Assembly (NCBI RefSeq): GCF_030272615.1
Contig: NW_026729207.1
Location: 1 to 64,000 of the forward strand
Direction of reading: 5' to 3'
DNA length: 64,000 bases
Source of the DNA: Cryptomeria japonica
Taxonomy: Eukaryota; Streptophyta; Pinopsida; Cupressales; Cupressaceae
Both the position numbers and the translations under genes were made by a program. Under the pieces are notes generated by a model. That model was given only the letters and a program-made list of their open reading frames with translations, had not been told where the DNA came from and ran no database searches. Within the stretch, counting starts at the first letter, position 1, and every line of letters begins with the position of its first letter. Below, piece by piece: positions 25,880-38,449 of this stretch.

Positions 25880-28800
25880 AAGCTGAATTTTGTTGAAGCA
25901 TAGTTTGTCCATCCTTGCATGGTGTCTCTTTACTCATTTCTCATGAAGTGTGTAGTATTGTTGGTGTCATTTTACAATCTAGAAATTATTTGGCCACTTC
26001 AAATTTTGGATCTCTTAGACTCTGCCCAGGGCCTCTCTACACTTATTATCTATTGCATTTTTAGACTCTCCTATAAACTTTGCATACAAAATATCTGTAT
26101 CAATGACTTTGTCACTTACAACATGGTAAGTGGACATCTGGGACTAATCCTCTTCATGAATATATTACAACCACTTGTACCATTTCTTTGAATTCCTTCC
26201 ATTCCTCTAGGTTTTAATCTATCCATATTTGTTTAGGATCTCTAGAATAGTCCAATGCAAGAGCATCTAAAATGAATCTATATTTTATTTCATTTCCAAA
26301 TCCATGTTTTCAAGATATTGCAATTATTTGATTAAAATATTATACATTCTCCAAGTGGCCTCTATAACTATTGGAGATGTTGGAATATTCTTTATGGTCA
26401 TGGTTAACTCTCATAGAGTACTAGCTTCAAGTTGTCACATACTGCTCAAAGGTTTTACGATTACCAAATAAATCTTTGCACTACTTCAAAGCCCATTAGA
26501 GAGTCTGATATGAAGTATAAAATTTCTTCTACTTTGTAAAAAACTAACTTTAACAAATGCAAAATTGTTCCTTCCATCACTTCCAATGCTTTATCCTTTA
26601 CATCATCTTTATCTTTTTTCAGCAATTCATTTTTTTCCCTTAACTTTTGCTTCACTATGGTCAAGTGTTCCCTCATTTGATCAATCTCCTGTGATGAAGG
26701 AGTGACAACCTCTTTAGCTGAAGTAGATGGTTTCTCTTGTGGCACTATTACATATAACAAAGGGAGTGTGTCTTTAACTTTGAAGGCATTCTTCAATCTG
26801 TTATTCTCTTGGAATAATTTATTATAAGATTCATTCATGTTCACCCTTTGTGCTTTTAATTTTTTAACATTTTTGCTGATGTTTTGTAGCATCTCTAGCA
26901 AACATGAAAGAATGCATTCTACTAGTGGATGCCTCTAGAGTAGTTGTGTCCTTCAAATCTTATAATATTCCCATCACTAGTGGTCTCCTACACCCCTATT
27001 AGTAATTGTGGCTTCCCTATGCTTGGGGCCAAGGCCCATTGAGATAATGCATTCAATATTGGGTGGTATTTGTACCAATCACACCTCTTTTGTGATTAAA
27101 TTTAACAATAAATAATGGGTCATGTTTCTGCCTATTCTAATCTAACAAAAATACTTCCTTAAGGTTCATTGAGGGAATCAATAGCATACCACTATCTTTG
27201 ACCATCTGTCTAGCCTCATTAGTTGTCACATGTCTCAAAACAAGCTCATCCAAAAAAGTTAACATTGCCAAATATATTATCTTCAGATTGGTGCTTTATT
27301 TTTAACCATAGGCCTTTGAATTCTGATATTTTTATTAACTAATAATCTATTAAAAATATAGAAACAACCACAACATGTTCTTAATAAATCTAATCAAAAT
27401 TAAAAGTTGCTTATATATTGGCTCTATCATGTGGCTACGGCATTGTAGGAACTTCTCTTGGAGAAGACCTTGATAGCTAGTCTACCTCTTATCCTATAGC
27501 CAAATCATTCAAGGCTTGAGCTTCCTCATTTGTTCTCCTGGTTTGTTCAATGATATCATATTCTACAATGGGGATAGATGGACTTTGTTTCTTTGTTGGA
27601 TGATCATGAAGAACCACTTCTTTTATTTTAACCATTAATTCCTCTAATCTGGGGGGAACATACTCAGCCACTTCTCCTTCCTATGCATGTGCTTCGAGTG
27701 GCTCTTGGTCAACCCCTTGAGGCACATTTTCAGCTACCTCCTAAACAAGAGGTTTTCTTACCACTATCTTCTCTATATCCATGGGCCTTTTTCTCTTTTG
27801 GAAAAAAATTCTACTATAGATGCTCTCAAAATTACTGATCCTAAGTTCAATTCTTTTAACTTCATTTTTCTTTTCTAAATTTAAAAACCTTCAAAATTAG
27901 CATCCCACCATTTCTTTCTCCTTTGAATTGCTTTTTTGGAGTTATAGCAATTTCAAATCAAGTCCTTTGTATAATATAATTCGTGGAAATATTTTCCTAT
28001 TCAATTTCTTTTCCTTCAACCAATTAATAATGCCCTCTCAATCAGAGCATCTCATTTGTCTAGACTTCAAAGAATATCTATTTTTGATATAATTTTGAAC
28101 TTGATCTAGAGTATCTGAGACAATTGTGAAATCTTGATATTTGTCACACTTTGCGAGGAACGATCCCTTCTTCTACCTATGCATTAATTCCTTCTCCCTC
28201 AACATAAAATGCCACATGAATACCAAAAATACTCTGGGACAAAAAGAAATAGGAAATTGATGTGGCGCTTAAGGACACCCATAAAACCTGATGAGGGTAT
28301 AGTCAAAAAAGAACCAATCACAATGATTATTTTCGCCACCCTCATCCATTATTTCTGCCTTAGCTTTAAGTAGCTCCATAATCTTTCTTGGCAGCCTATT
28401 CAGAATATATCCACACTATGCAATAACTTTGATGAAAAAACAATCATGAGATGTCAAATAATTAGTCGCGAGGCACTGACTATTACATAGATAGCACCAT
28501 CTCTGAATCGACATTTGCCTTCCACTATTATTAAAGAACTTCGATCCCAACCTATCATCCCGTTCATATCTATGTTGGTGCAGGATCAGGTGGCATACAA
28601 TGGCATAGTATTTAAAAAAAATTATTCTTTCATCATCCTTTACTTTGATCAAGCCCTAATGTATTTATTCCTCAATATAGGCAACAAACTTATAGTACTT
28701 CACATATTTATGTTGAATCCTTAGAGCCATCAACATCATCCTAATTGGCATATCATTTTTTGGATCTATCCTCAAAAATTGGAATAGGGCATAATAAGTA

Positions 28801-29560
28801 TTTACCAAAAAAAATTAAAACCAATCATTCATAGCTCTATCGTAACCTTAAACTCACTTCACCACTGCAAAGCTCTTTGATCTTTGTATTCCTCTGTATA
28901 AGGTGAAAAATGATATGTTGATTTCTAAATTTATTGCATCCAAGCTACAAGTTTGCTTCAGGTCTTGTCTACATTAATACAATTGATGCAGTTCATTTGA
29001 AATGGGTAGTTGTGCTAAAATTTAAACCCTACCATGGATTCTACCATACTTGCTCAATAAACTATCGTGATTTAGTTATCTTTGTGCTGACCCTTTATGG
29101 CTAGATATTTCTCCTCTGTAATGGTAGTCAACACCATGTTGCTTCCCTATTTATGCCTTCATCAAAAAGTCACCTCAATGCCATCAGGCCCACTTCGTTG
29201 CCTAACACATCCTGCAGACCTTCATAGATGCAATTGATTTTACTCATTACCTCCCATAGTCCTATGGTTAATGTACATTGCGTTTCATGGTTCACCTTTT
29301 ATCCTCCCGCACCTTTGCAGGTCTTGAAACATACTTTAGCACTTACTTATGAAACTGTGGGTTATGTATGTATGTCATGTTGCCCACATTTTTACCCCTC
29401 CGCAATTCCACAGATGCATTTACCTTTACCAAATACCATCTGTCGAGCTGTAGGGTAACATTTTCCTCAAATCCTAACATAAAGGGGCTATTAAATGAGC
29501 GATATGATAGGCTCAAAGTCATATCTAAAGGCTCGAGTAACTGGCTCAACAAGTCAACAG
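25880..29560 (-). pseudogene. Unrecognised antisense coding unit inside copy B
   Basis: Several minus-strand pieces in changing frames, following each other in order, look like remains of one long protein: 29552-29343 (SLSYRSFNSPFMLGFEENV and on), 28652-28416, a region near 28250-28150 with FGIHVAFYVEGEG, 27671-27489 (acidic/basic, IVEYDIIEQTRRTNEEA), 26901-26461 (a coiled coil with regular heptads, about 90 residues), and a tail to about 25880. I recognise no catalytic motif, zinc finger or retroelement domain. The whole unit is missing from copy A. It runs opposite to the element, like the antisense extra ORFs known from plant gypsy elements. That it is one gene is inference. Confidence 0.35.
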
Positions 29561-30053
29561 AAGATTATAACAAATAATAGGCAGTGAGGCAAGAATAAGG
29601 TGTAATTTATGACACAGGTTCAAAATTTTTGATTCAATCCTAGCAAAATAAAAAAAAGGAGAAATTAGGACAAGCACTTAGCCAAATTTTACCAAATTTA
29701 AATATTCCTAGTAAGAAGCATGCACGATGAAATGTGCAGAAGCAAAAAGAAAACTAGAAACTGCAACCAGAGTAATAGGGGACACATGGGCAAGAGCCAC
29801 AAGGGTCAAATTTCCAGGAATCCTGGAGCTACCATAGCCAACGAAGAGGGGGGTTTTGATGATGAAGAGGAGTCTGAGTCCAAGAGAACAAGAAAAAATG
29901 AAAGATGACACAAATCAACATCCTTCCACTAAGTAGGAGAGGAATGGAGTCGAGACCGTGATGATAGGAAGAGGCTAGGTCCATAGAAAAGTTGTGATGA
30001 CATCTGAATGAAATCCTTTCATACTCCAAGTAGTGTCTCTATTGAAGTTGGTC

Positions 30054-30071
30054 AAGGAGGTATGGGAGAAG
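30054..30071 (+). promoter_or_regulatory. Polypurine tract of copy B
   Basis: AAGGAGG, one T, then GGGAGAAG directly precedes TGTTGGAAAT, as in copy A. Confidence 0.6.
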
Positions 30072-31620
30072 TGTTGGAAATATATGTGATAATTGATGTC
30101 AACTTAATTTCTAACAATATGCATTATCCCTGATGATGTTTGGGTAGTTGTGTATTTGGTGATTCATATTATTGATGTTACTACTGATGTTGTTGATTTT
30201 AATAATGATGTTGCTTCTTACGATGATGATGTTGTTGATTTTACCATTGACGAGGAAGATGTTTTCCAGTAAAAGTTGTTAATGGTTATTGTTGTGGATG
30301 TCCACCTCTTTTGGTGTCTAATGTCTATACTCTAAGATGTTATTTTGTTACTGGAATTTTTATTATAATTGTACAACGAACAAATCTTTTGGATGGAGAT
30401 TATCAATGATGGCTGATGATTTGTTCTCATTGATCCTGACACTCTTGGTTAGGTTACTGATGTTTGCAAGAGTTTTTGCAGTTTGTTGAGACAAAATATG
30501 TAGGAAGGATTATTTAATGTCTGGCTAGAAGAACACTCTACATTCCTCCACTATTAAGAGTCTTGTCTAGGAAATTTGGACTTAATGTTGGTGTTCTATG
30601 GATATTGTACTTATCTTTCAAGTTCTTCTTGTTGCAAATGAGGTTGTTTGTGATGGTTGTTTCCTAATAGTTTAGATGTTTTCTAGAAGTGGTTTGGATG
30701 CTTTTAAAAATGCTCCACATTTCTTTGCTTTGATGTTTTAGGTGCTATGACTTGGAGGACATAGTTATAATGTTTATGTGTTGTCTCAATTCTATTTTCA
30801 AGTGTTTGTGTGTTCTGCAAGAAAGGTTTTTAATGTTCTATCCGTGACTATATTCCCTAACAATTTAGTGATGAAGTGTTCTATATCCCTTTGGTTTGTG
30901 CGAGCTTTTATTGATGTGATAGTAAGAAAGCAGTGTTTAAAAGTGTTGTTCGATATACTATGAATTTCCTTATGTTCTTTGCATGATATTGGATGATTTT
31001 TTTGGTGCCACATTATGTTTAATATTGTGTTCTCGGTAACTATGGTCATTTGGTTAACTTAACTTTTTTTTCGTCTTGTACTTATGTCTTGACGATATTT
31101 GTTAATGTTGGAGAAGGTGTTGTATTGTGTTTAGGTCTCACCCATGCCATGTGAGAGTCCATGTTGATTTTTTTTGGTTGGATGATGTGTTTTGGGCCGA
31201 CTAGTTGTGTGCTACATGGTTTATGTACATGTTACCAAGTTGTTTACCTTAGATGATGCGCAGTAGCATATATATGGTTTGGAGATGCATATAGATATGT
31301 AATAGGATGTATTTAGGTCCTCTCTATGTCTTGAATTGGATTGCAATCACCACAATTATATTTGCTGGTCGGCTTGATAGGACTTATGCTTGTCTCTTAT
31401 TTAAGCTGACCTAGTTGATGTTTTCAAAAGATGAAGATGGTATATATAGGAGATCAAATCAATGTGATGTATATATAGAATGCGTGAGCAACCCAATAAT
31501 AATTAACCAATTCTATTGTGACACAGGTGACACTTGGTCTTCTTGCAAGGCTCAAGTAGATCAAAGTCCTTCACTAAACTCAGCTTTGGCTTTCAATATA
31601 ATTGAGATCTGATTCGAAGT
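30072..31620 (+). mobile_element. 3' LTR of copy B
   Basis: It starts TGTTGGAAAT after the purine tract and has a TATATATAGG promoter motif at 31441-31450. It is about 1.5 kb, compared with the internally deleted form in copy A. Open frames inside (for example 30778-30963) do not resemble genes. The right border is approximate; 31620-32310 shows nothing recognisable. Confidence 0.45.
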
Positions 31621-32309
31621 TCAACTTTTCCTTCGTAATATAGAATAAAATAATATCAAGGGCACAACAGCAACAAAAGATGGAATCACATTGTCGTGCA
31701 GCTAAAGCAGATCTTGCATGGGGATAACAATGGAGAATATAGATTTGGTAACTGAGTCAGGGGTGCAAGCCGCTTGTAATGCCCAAAACGTATAGGGTCG
31801 CACCTTTGGAAATTTGATTCCCTCACGTTTCCAATTGATATATCAGAGCTATGATTAAGCTATCTCTAATAAAATAACCTGTTTCAGAAATTCCTGGAAA
31901 ATAATATAATCTTGAGAACAGTAAGTAATTATCAAGTTGAAACTCAGCTGATGGAATTTTTCTTATCATTTCTTTTCCAAACAAAATCGAAATGGGAATG
32001 TACCAAAAAATTTTAGTTAAAATTAAATGTTCGAGTACACTCATTTCCATGGCAAATCCTAATTTAAAAATAATTAGATTTATTTAGAAATTATTTTCAC
32101 CTTATTAAAAAATTCTCCTAAGAGAATTATTGATTGACATATAAAAACAAGACAACTCTTTTGGTGAAGCAAGCATTCCCTGTAAAAATTAAAAGAATTG
32201 GGTTTAACAATTGCTTTGCAGGGGCAAAGAAACTGTTTAGTTGGGAATAATTGTCTTGATTTGATTGATCAGTCAAACTCTGTGGATTAGAAACATTCTT
32301 GAAATATAA

Positions 32310-33450
32310 TATCCATCGTCAACATCAATGGTGGTCTCTCATTACATCAAATAGTTACAGTTTTTAATATTTGGCTATCTATATTACATCATGGACAACA
32401 ATAGACCACTAAAGATTTATTTTATGAGGTTGTTAGGATGCCTATACTTGGTGCAATAAATTCTAATATAGGCCATTGGCTACTCAATCTTGGTTTGTTG
32501 AGATCAGCAGTTCTGGTTTAAGATTAAGGCTATTAATTAACTGTGAATTTATTTACGATAAATATGTTATGTAATGTAATGGAAGTATTATGGTATATAC
32601 TTGACCTACAAAGTGCTTTAGTAGGTGGTTTATTCAAAAATTATCTATAGTATGAAAATTAAATTTATATTATGTGTTAATTTACTTCATTGCAGTTCAA
32701 TAGCTGACTAAAACCACATATCCATTGTTCAATTGTATTCCTTTCCATTTGTTCTTTATGTATTTCCTTTCTTTACTTTATGTTTATGTTACTATGTTCC
32801 TAGTTAATGTGTATGATATAACGACACCTCAAGTTGTGCATGTGACACAAGTGAATATATGTCGTATTATTAATGTCACTTCCTCATACTTTGTGACATT
32901 TAAATTTGAAACTATGTGATTATACAATGTATGTTATGATCTCTCAATAATTAACATAGTTTCTTTTATTATTTCTTACATCTAGTTTATACCTATAATA
33001 TACTTGCATTTCTTTTTTTAACCTTTTTTCTTCCAACTTGGTTTGTCTAGTTTCCTTAGGTTATCTTTTTCTTCCATAACCTTTCCTCTTTTATCATGTT
33101 ACCTCTTTCTTTGAATTTCATGCTTATCCTCATGATTGTCCCTCTATCTTTGACTATTGCATATTTTAAATTGATATGATATTGATATATCACTCAAGGC
33201 ATTTCATTGATCTTACATTAATATATCATGTTTCTACAATCACTTATTGAACTTTACTCTTTAGTGTTTATATAGTCCTACATTTCCATTCCATGCTTTT
33301 AAATATTGCATATTGAGCCTTCATTAACATATCATAATTTCAAAGCTCCAAAATTTAATTGCAAGTAGTATTCCTTCCCTCCTCACATATTATACTCATA
33401 TATGCCACATCCATTTCATGAAGGACATCATATTTGATCTATATAATAAA
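32310..33450. repeat. Dispersed repeat D3, copy 2
   Basis: Second copy of the 20080-21290 repeat, same orientation, shorter through small deletions. Confidence 0.8.
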
Positions 33451-33502
33451 CCTTCAATAATAAAGCAAAACAACTATTGATTTTTTTACTTACTATTTGT
33501 TG

Positions 33503-34465
33503 AAGTTAATAACTATTCATTCATAGGTATACTTGGGCACTCCTATCCATACAAGATAGTTATTAGTCCAATTCTAGACAACATCTAAGCATACGGGTTA
33601 GGTATTTGTATATTTGTGATAGAATCCACACAATTGAGATATGGCACCTATCTTCCTTAAGCATGGGATAAGTATGTGCTCTTGCTAGAGTATTATGACT
33701 CATTGGAACCATTTGAGTCCTAATTTCCATCCTTAAAGACTATACTTCCCATCGGAAGTGGATCAAGGTCATCATCCTTAGAGGAATTAATCATATATAC
33801 AAGCTTGAAACCCACCTCAAAATTCTCCCTATGGCCTTGGCGATTCAAGTGATCCTTCCTAATCCTCCTTAGTATGAATATATTTTATTCTATTATTATG
33901 TTAATAGTTGAACCCCCTCACTCAATTATTATCTTGAGTTACTATTCATTATCATGATTACCCCTCTAAAATCACATCTTTGATTGCCTGCGTACTAGGG
34001 ACATAGGCTATCCCTAAATTGCCTACATACATTGCTTCTAAATTGGATCAAGAACTATTTAGTTCTACCTTCTAACTAAATTTGATGTAAACTATATAGT
34101 ACGTATTCAACCCTTTCTAAATTCATTATCCCAGACAATTCGTTTGTGGTCACTACACACCTTGGCAAGCTCATAAAGTAAAAAGGGTAAATATTGGCCC
34201 CTTTCATGTTTACCTAATTCCAGTAGGTCCTAATCCTATAATCATGTCACTCTTATCCTATGTGTCAAGATTAAAAAATAATAAAATCCAACTAAAATAA
34301 TTAATTTCAATAATCACATTAGGTTTATTAAAATTTATCTTATTAGGTTTTCAATCTATTTAGAATTTCTGACCCCTTGGATCTTCACTTCACAATGTCC
34401 CTTATTACTCACTAGTGATTTATAGGAATGATTTCATTGATGTCGTTGTTCCAACTTTATTAGGT
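33503..34465. repeat. Dispersed repeat D1, copy 2
   Basis: Second copy of 9379-10365. It directly follows D3 copy 2 here, whereas D1 copy 1 follows a polygalacturonase relic, so D1 and D3 are separate units that were joined differently. Confidence 0.85.
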
Positions 34466-34479
34466 GATTTCATAGAGTT

Positions 34480-34673
34480 TATTCTATTTTTATTTTTATT
34501 TTATATTTAAGTTTTAAATTTATTTTTAATTATTTATGTTTTTTTACAAAATTATAAGTAATAATTAAAGTTATTAGAGTTAATTTAATTTATAATTATT
34601 TATCTTATTAAAATTTTAATTTTTTTAAGAACAGATATATTTTAATTTTTTTTAATTATATAATACATTTAAT

Positions 34674-34734
<61 letters not shown>

Positions 34735-36450
34735 CTTCCTATCCTTATCTTTCCATATCTATACCTCTCCCTCTCTCTCCTCTCTATGTTACTCCCTCTT
34801 TCTATATCTCTTTATTACTATATCCTATATCTATTTATCTCTCTAAATCTTGTTCACACACTCCTTGTTACTTCTCCCCATATCTATCTCAATTTATCTC
34901 TCACACTTTCACACACATTCCTTGTGTCTCCCTCTCTATCTCCATCTCTATCTTTATCTCTATCTCTCCTCCCTCTCTCTTCTCTCTATTACCTCCTTTA
35001 TCTCTCTCTAGATCCCTTTTTCTCTATCTTCCCATATCTTCCTCTCCCTCTATATCTATATCTTATTATCTCTATCTTTCCTTTTTAACTCATGTTTGGA
35101 TCCCTATAACTAGATGGGTAGTTCATTTTAAGCTATCACTTCTTGATTGAGACCTGAGTTGCACAAACAACATCCATTTTTAAATGGCCTAGCAAATTGA
35201 ACTTTACTGAACAAATGTTAGTAAAATACAACATATTTTTCCCTAATTGACCTTTCACACCAAAGTGTGATTGCTAGTTTATTATAAAAGATCTCTTTTT
35301 TTAAATTAATATAATTTAAGAAATTAATTCTATAGTCTTCATTCTTCTCCCCAATTTTAAACCATTGATTTCAATAAGTAGCTGGTTCACTTCATATAGG
35401 GAATGCTTTGACATAATAATTATAATATAATAAAAATATTATAGTGAAAATATATATATTTTTCTTAAAATCATAATCCTAAATTAATTTAAAAAACTTA
35501 TATAATTATAATTATAATATTTAAATTAATCTCAAATATAATATCTTATTTATAGTATAATATTAAATTTTTGTATATTTATGTAATATTAATTATTCAG
35601 TTTTAATAAAATAACTATTAATAATTATAAAAGTGAAAATAGACATTTGTTTTATAACTTAATGAAAAATATTAAAATTTACAACTAAAAGTTATAAAAT
35701 TATTTTTTGTATATTAAAATGATTAAAAAATTTATGATTTTCAAAATGTATTAAAAAATAGAATTATTTCAAAAATATATAAAATATAATTATAAAGATT
35801 GCATATAATAATTAGGTTTATTTTTTAATACAAATATTTGTATTTAATTTTTAATTTAATTTCATTTAAACTAAATGAAATCCTTATAATTGGTTATATT
35901 ACCTATATTTTGAGATAAAAAATAATTATTAAAATTGATATGTTTATTTAAAAAATATTTTATTTACAATATTATAAATGATAGAAAATGAAAAAAATAT
36001 TTAAAATAGACAATTTAGTTTTCAAAATACAAAGAAATCCAAAAAAAACCTAAAAAATCTATCATACCTAAAAATTTGCTCCTATAACACCAAATTTTTT
36101 AAGTAAATCATAATGTAGATAAATAGTTTTTATAATATCTTAAATTTAAAAATATAAATCTTAACTTTACAGAAACCAATTTTTTTAAAGAAAAAATAAT
36201 AATCACTTTTGATTGGTGCAAACTAATTGAACAAAGCAGTTTCACTGAATGCAATATATTGCCTATGGCAAGTACTAATAATATATAATCTAAAATTAAT
36301 AGTTAATAATTAAGTTTAAGATAAAATTTATTATTATAATTATAATTATATATGTTTTCTAATTAAATTATGAATATATTCTTATTAAAAATGTATGTTT
36401 TCACTATAGTTTTTAATATTATATTATAATTGTTAATATTAATTTATTGA
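34480..36450. repeat. AT-rich dispersed repeat D2, copy 2
   Basis: Matches 11500-12810 with an extra AT-rich stretch at about 35110-35790. It contains the shorter CT tract and ends in the TTATTGAAGTGAGA motif at 36440. Confidence 0.8.
34677..34732. repeat. (CT)n microsatellite
   Basis: About 55 bp of CT dinucleotides, then pyrimidine-rich wording to about 35090. Confidence 0.95.
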
Positions 36451-36508
36451 AGTGAGACTTGTAGTTTTTTGTTATGGGAAAACAGGGTTTTAGGGGACCC
36501 AAAACCCC

Positions 36509-38146
36509 TTACAATAGGTTTTGAAGGGACTCGAAACCCTCAGATTTAACTAGGATTTGGAACCCACAAAACAACGCTGCCACAAAAATCAAACCATGAA
36601 AAACAAACCACAAAACAGTTGAGCAGACAAAAGCTAGCCAAACACCAGCAGTGCAATAGGCAAAAAGAGCCAGCCAGACACTTAAGATATGATCAAGACA
36701 AAAAATGCTAGCCACACTGAAAAGGCTACAACCTTAACCTTAAGAAATAACAGGGAAGCTCCCAACTCTCTTAACCTGAGACAAAGACTCCAGACACCAA
36801 AAAACTAGCCTAGCCCATAACCAAAAATAACCACTGTCTAAACTGGCCCCTTGAAAACTATCAGCTTCCAGCCAGAAAAGATTAAACATAAAAGACAAAA
36901 CATGTTGAAAAGAAACAAGAGGATTTTGAAAGGCTTCCCTAACCTTAGACTTGGTTTTTGAGATGGTTCCAAGAACCACAAAAAGGGGTTTTGAAGTGTC
37001 TCCCTCAACCACCTTGGATTGAAATAGAGGCCTTAAAATAATAGCATCCAAGCAAACAAACAACACCAAAAAATCTAGCTCTATAGGAGAAGAAAGAAGA
37101 GAGCTTGAAAGCATGGATCTATTAACCAGAAAATCACCCACCTCAAGAAAAACTAGGCTCCCATAGCTTGAAGAGATGGGTTTAGCCTTGGTGCTCATAA
37201 CCAGTAGGGTGAAGCCAGCAAGAAGAACAACTTCCAACTGCAGAATAAAGTCCAACAACTTAAGAAAAAATCCATTTTGCTTAGCTGGAGCAAAGGGTTT
37301 TGGCAAGCCCCCATAACCTAAAGATCCAAGAGAAAGATCTCCTCTATAACCCCAATAGTCCATAAAAAGGACAACACCAACCATCTACCAACACCACCCA
37401 ACCTCCATGGTAGCACTCAACTCCACCTCTATAGGAGAGAAGTTGTCTCTAGCACTGTCCTTCTTCGCCTTTGAATAAGGAAGGGCCACCTCAATAAGGC
37501 AAGCTGGAGAAAACCCAGGAATCATAGAGAGGGCGTACCAACAAAATATACAAACAAAAGAAAGACTAGTTTTAAGAGGAAAGCCCCTCAATAGATCTTT
37601 AGCAAAGATTGAGGGAGCAGAAAACACTCCCACCCCTGAGGGTCTTGAGCTAGAGTTCCAGAAAGAACATCTCCTCCTTGGTAGAAAAAACAGTAGTAGC
37701 GAGCAAAAAAACCCCAAGGCCCAAAACATTAGAAACCCAAACCTCAACAAGGAGGAGAGAACAAGCATAGAAAGGCGATTTCCCAGCCTCAAGATCATCC
37801 TGTGATACTTTATTGTAGGGAACCCTAGAAATACCATGGGGAGCCATCATCACCATAGTCCACCAAATGGCCAAACAATTTCTGGTCGATGATAGGAAAA
37901 GCATGGCGAAAAAATACCATTGCTCCCAAACCCTCGTAGTATCCTCTCTGGTCTGAAACTCCCACTCACTCTGCCAAGGCACTGAGTAGGGAAAGGGGGA
38001 AAGGGATGACAATAGGATCGTGAAGGAACCCACGACATCTTGCCCACCATCTGGGTCACCTTCGTCTTCCTACCCTGCAGCATCTCTCGCAACCCTAGCC
38101 ACGCCTGCCCCTTGCGCGTTCTCCATTTCTCTAGTATTGTTATCAA
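36509..38146 (-). pseudogene. Unrecognised 546-codon minus-strand frame with few stops
   Basis: A single minus-strand frame from 38146 to 36509 holds 98 codons, two adjacent TGA codons (about 37847-37852), 150 codons to a TAG at 37385-37387, 214 codons to a TAA at 36740-36742, a further TAA two codons on, and 68 more codons. The inserted DNA is clearly less AT-rich than its flanks. The product is rich in W, F, L and S. The TGA and TAG stops lie next to Trp codons, as expected if TGG decayed. I recognise no domain. Immediate context is an insertion at the TTATTGAAGTGAGA end of repeat D2. It may be an unusual LINE 5' part or a non-coding insert with a chance frame. Confidence 0.35.
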
Positions 38147-38159
38147 TAAAGTCTTGAAG

Positions 38160-38440
38160 TTAGAGTTGTAGTTAATATTATAGATATATAACTAAAAATA
38201 TAATTTTGAAATAACAATAATTTAAAATTATAATAATTAAGAATTGCAACAAATATTTTTATTACAATACTATAAAGGTAAGTACTCACCACTATGTGGC
38301 AATTGTTATACTTGTAATTATATCATATTTTAATTAAGTTATCATTATAATTTTTAGAAAAATATATCATCCCTATAATATTAATATTGTTTTATAATAT
38401 AATTATTTATATTATTTTGTTGAAGTAAAAGTTATAGCTA
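38160..38440. repeat. AT-rich repeat flanking LINE A (left copy)
   Basis: Similar to 42840-42960 and 44040-44225 (a stretch with AATTTAAAATTATAATAATT and TTTTTATTACAATA). The same short repeat therefore lies on both sides of LINE A and behind LINE B. Confidence 0.6.
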
Positions 38441-38449
38441 GTCTATTAG

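Larger units (their letters stand above)
22461..31620 (+). mobile_element. Decayed LTR element, copy B (longer form)
   Basis: It aligns with copy A in three blocks: 22527-25850 to 3243-6490, 29842-30090 to 6493-6745, and 31285-31470 to 6755-6930. Between the first two it holds about 4 kb absent from copy A, which contains an antisense coding unit. A purine tract ends at 30071 and an LTR-like TGTTGG starts at 30072. Internal copia gag relics indicate Ty1/copia ancestry. No pol was found, so it would depend on another element. Confidence 0.6.
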
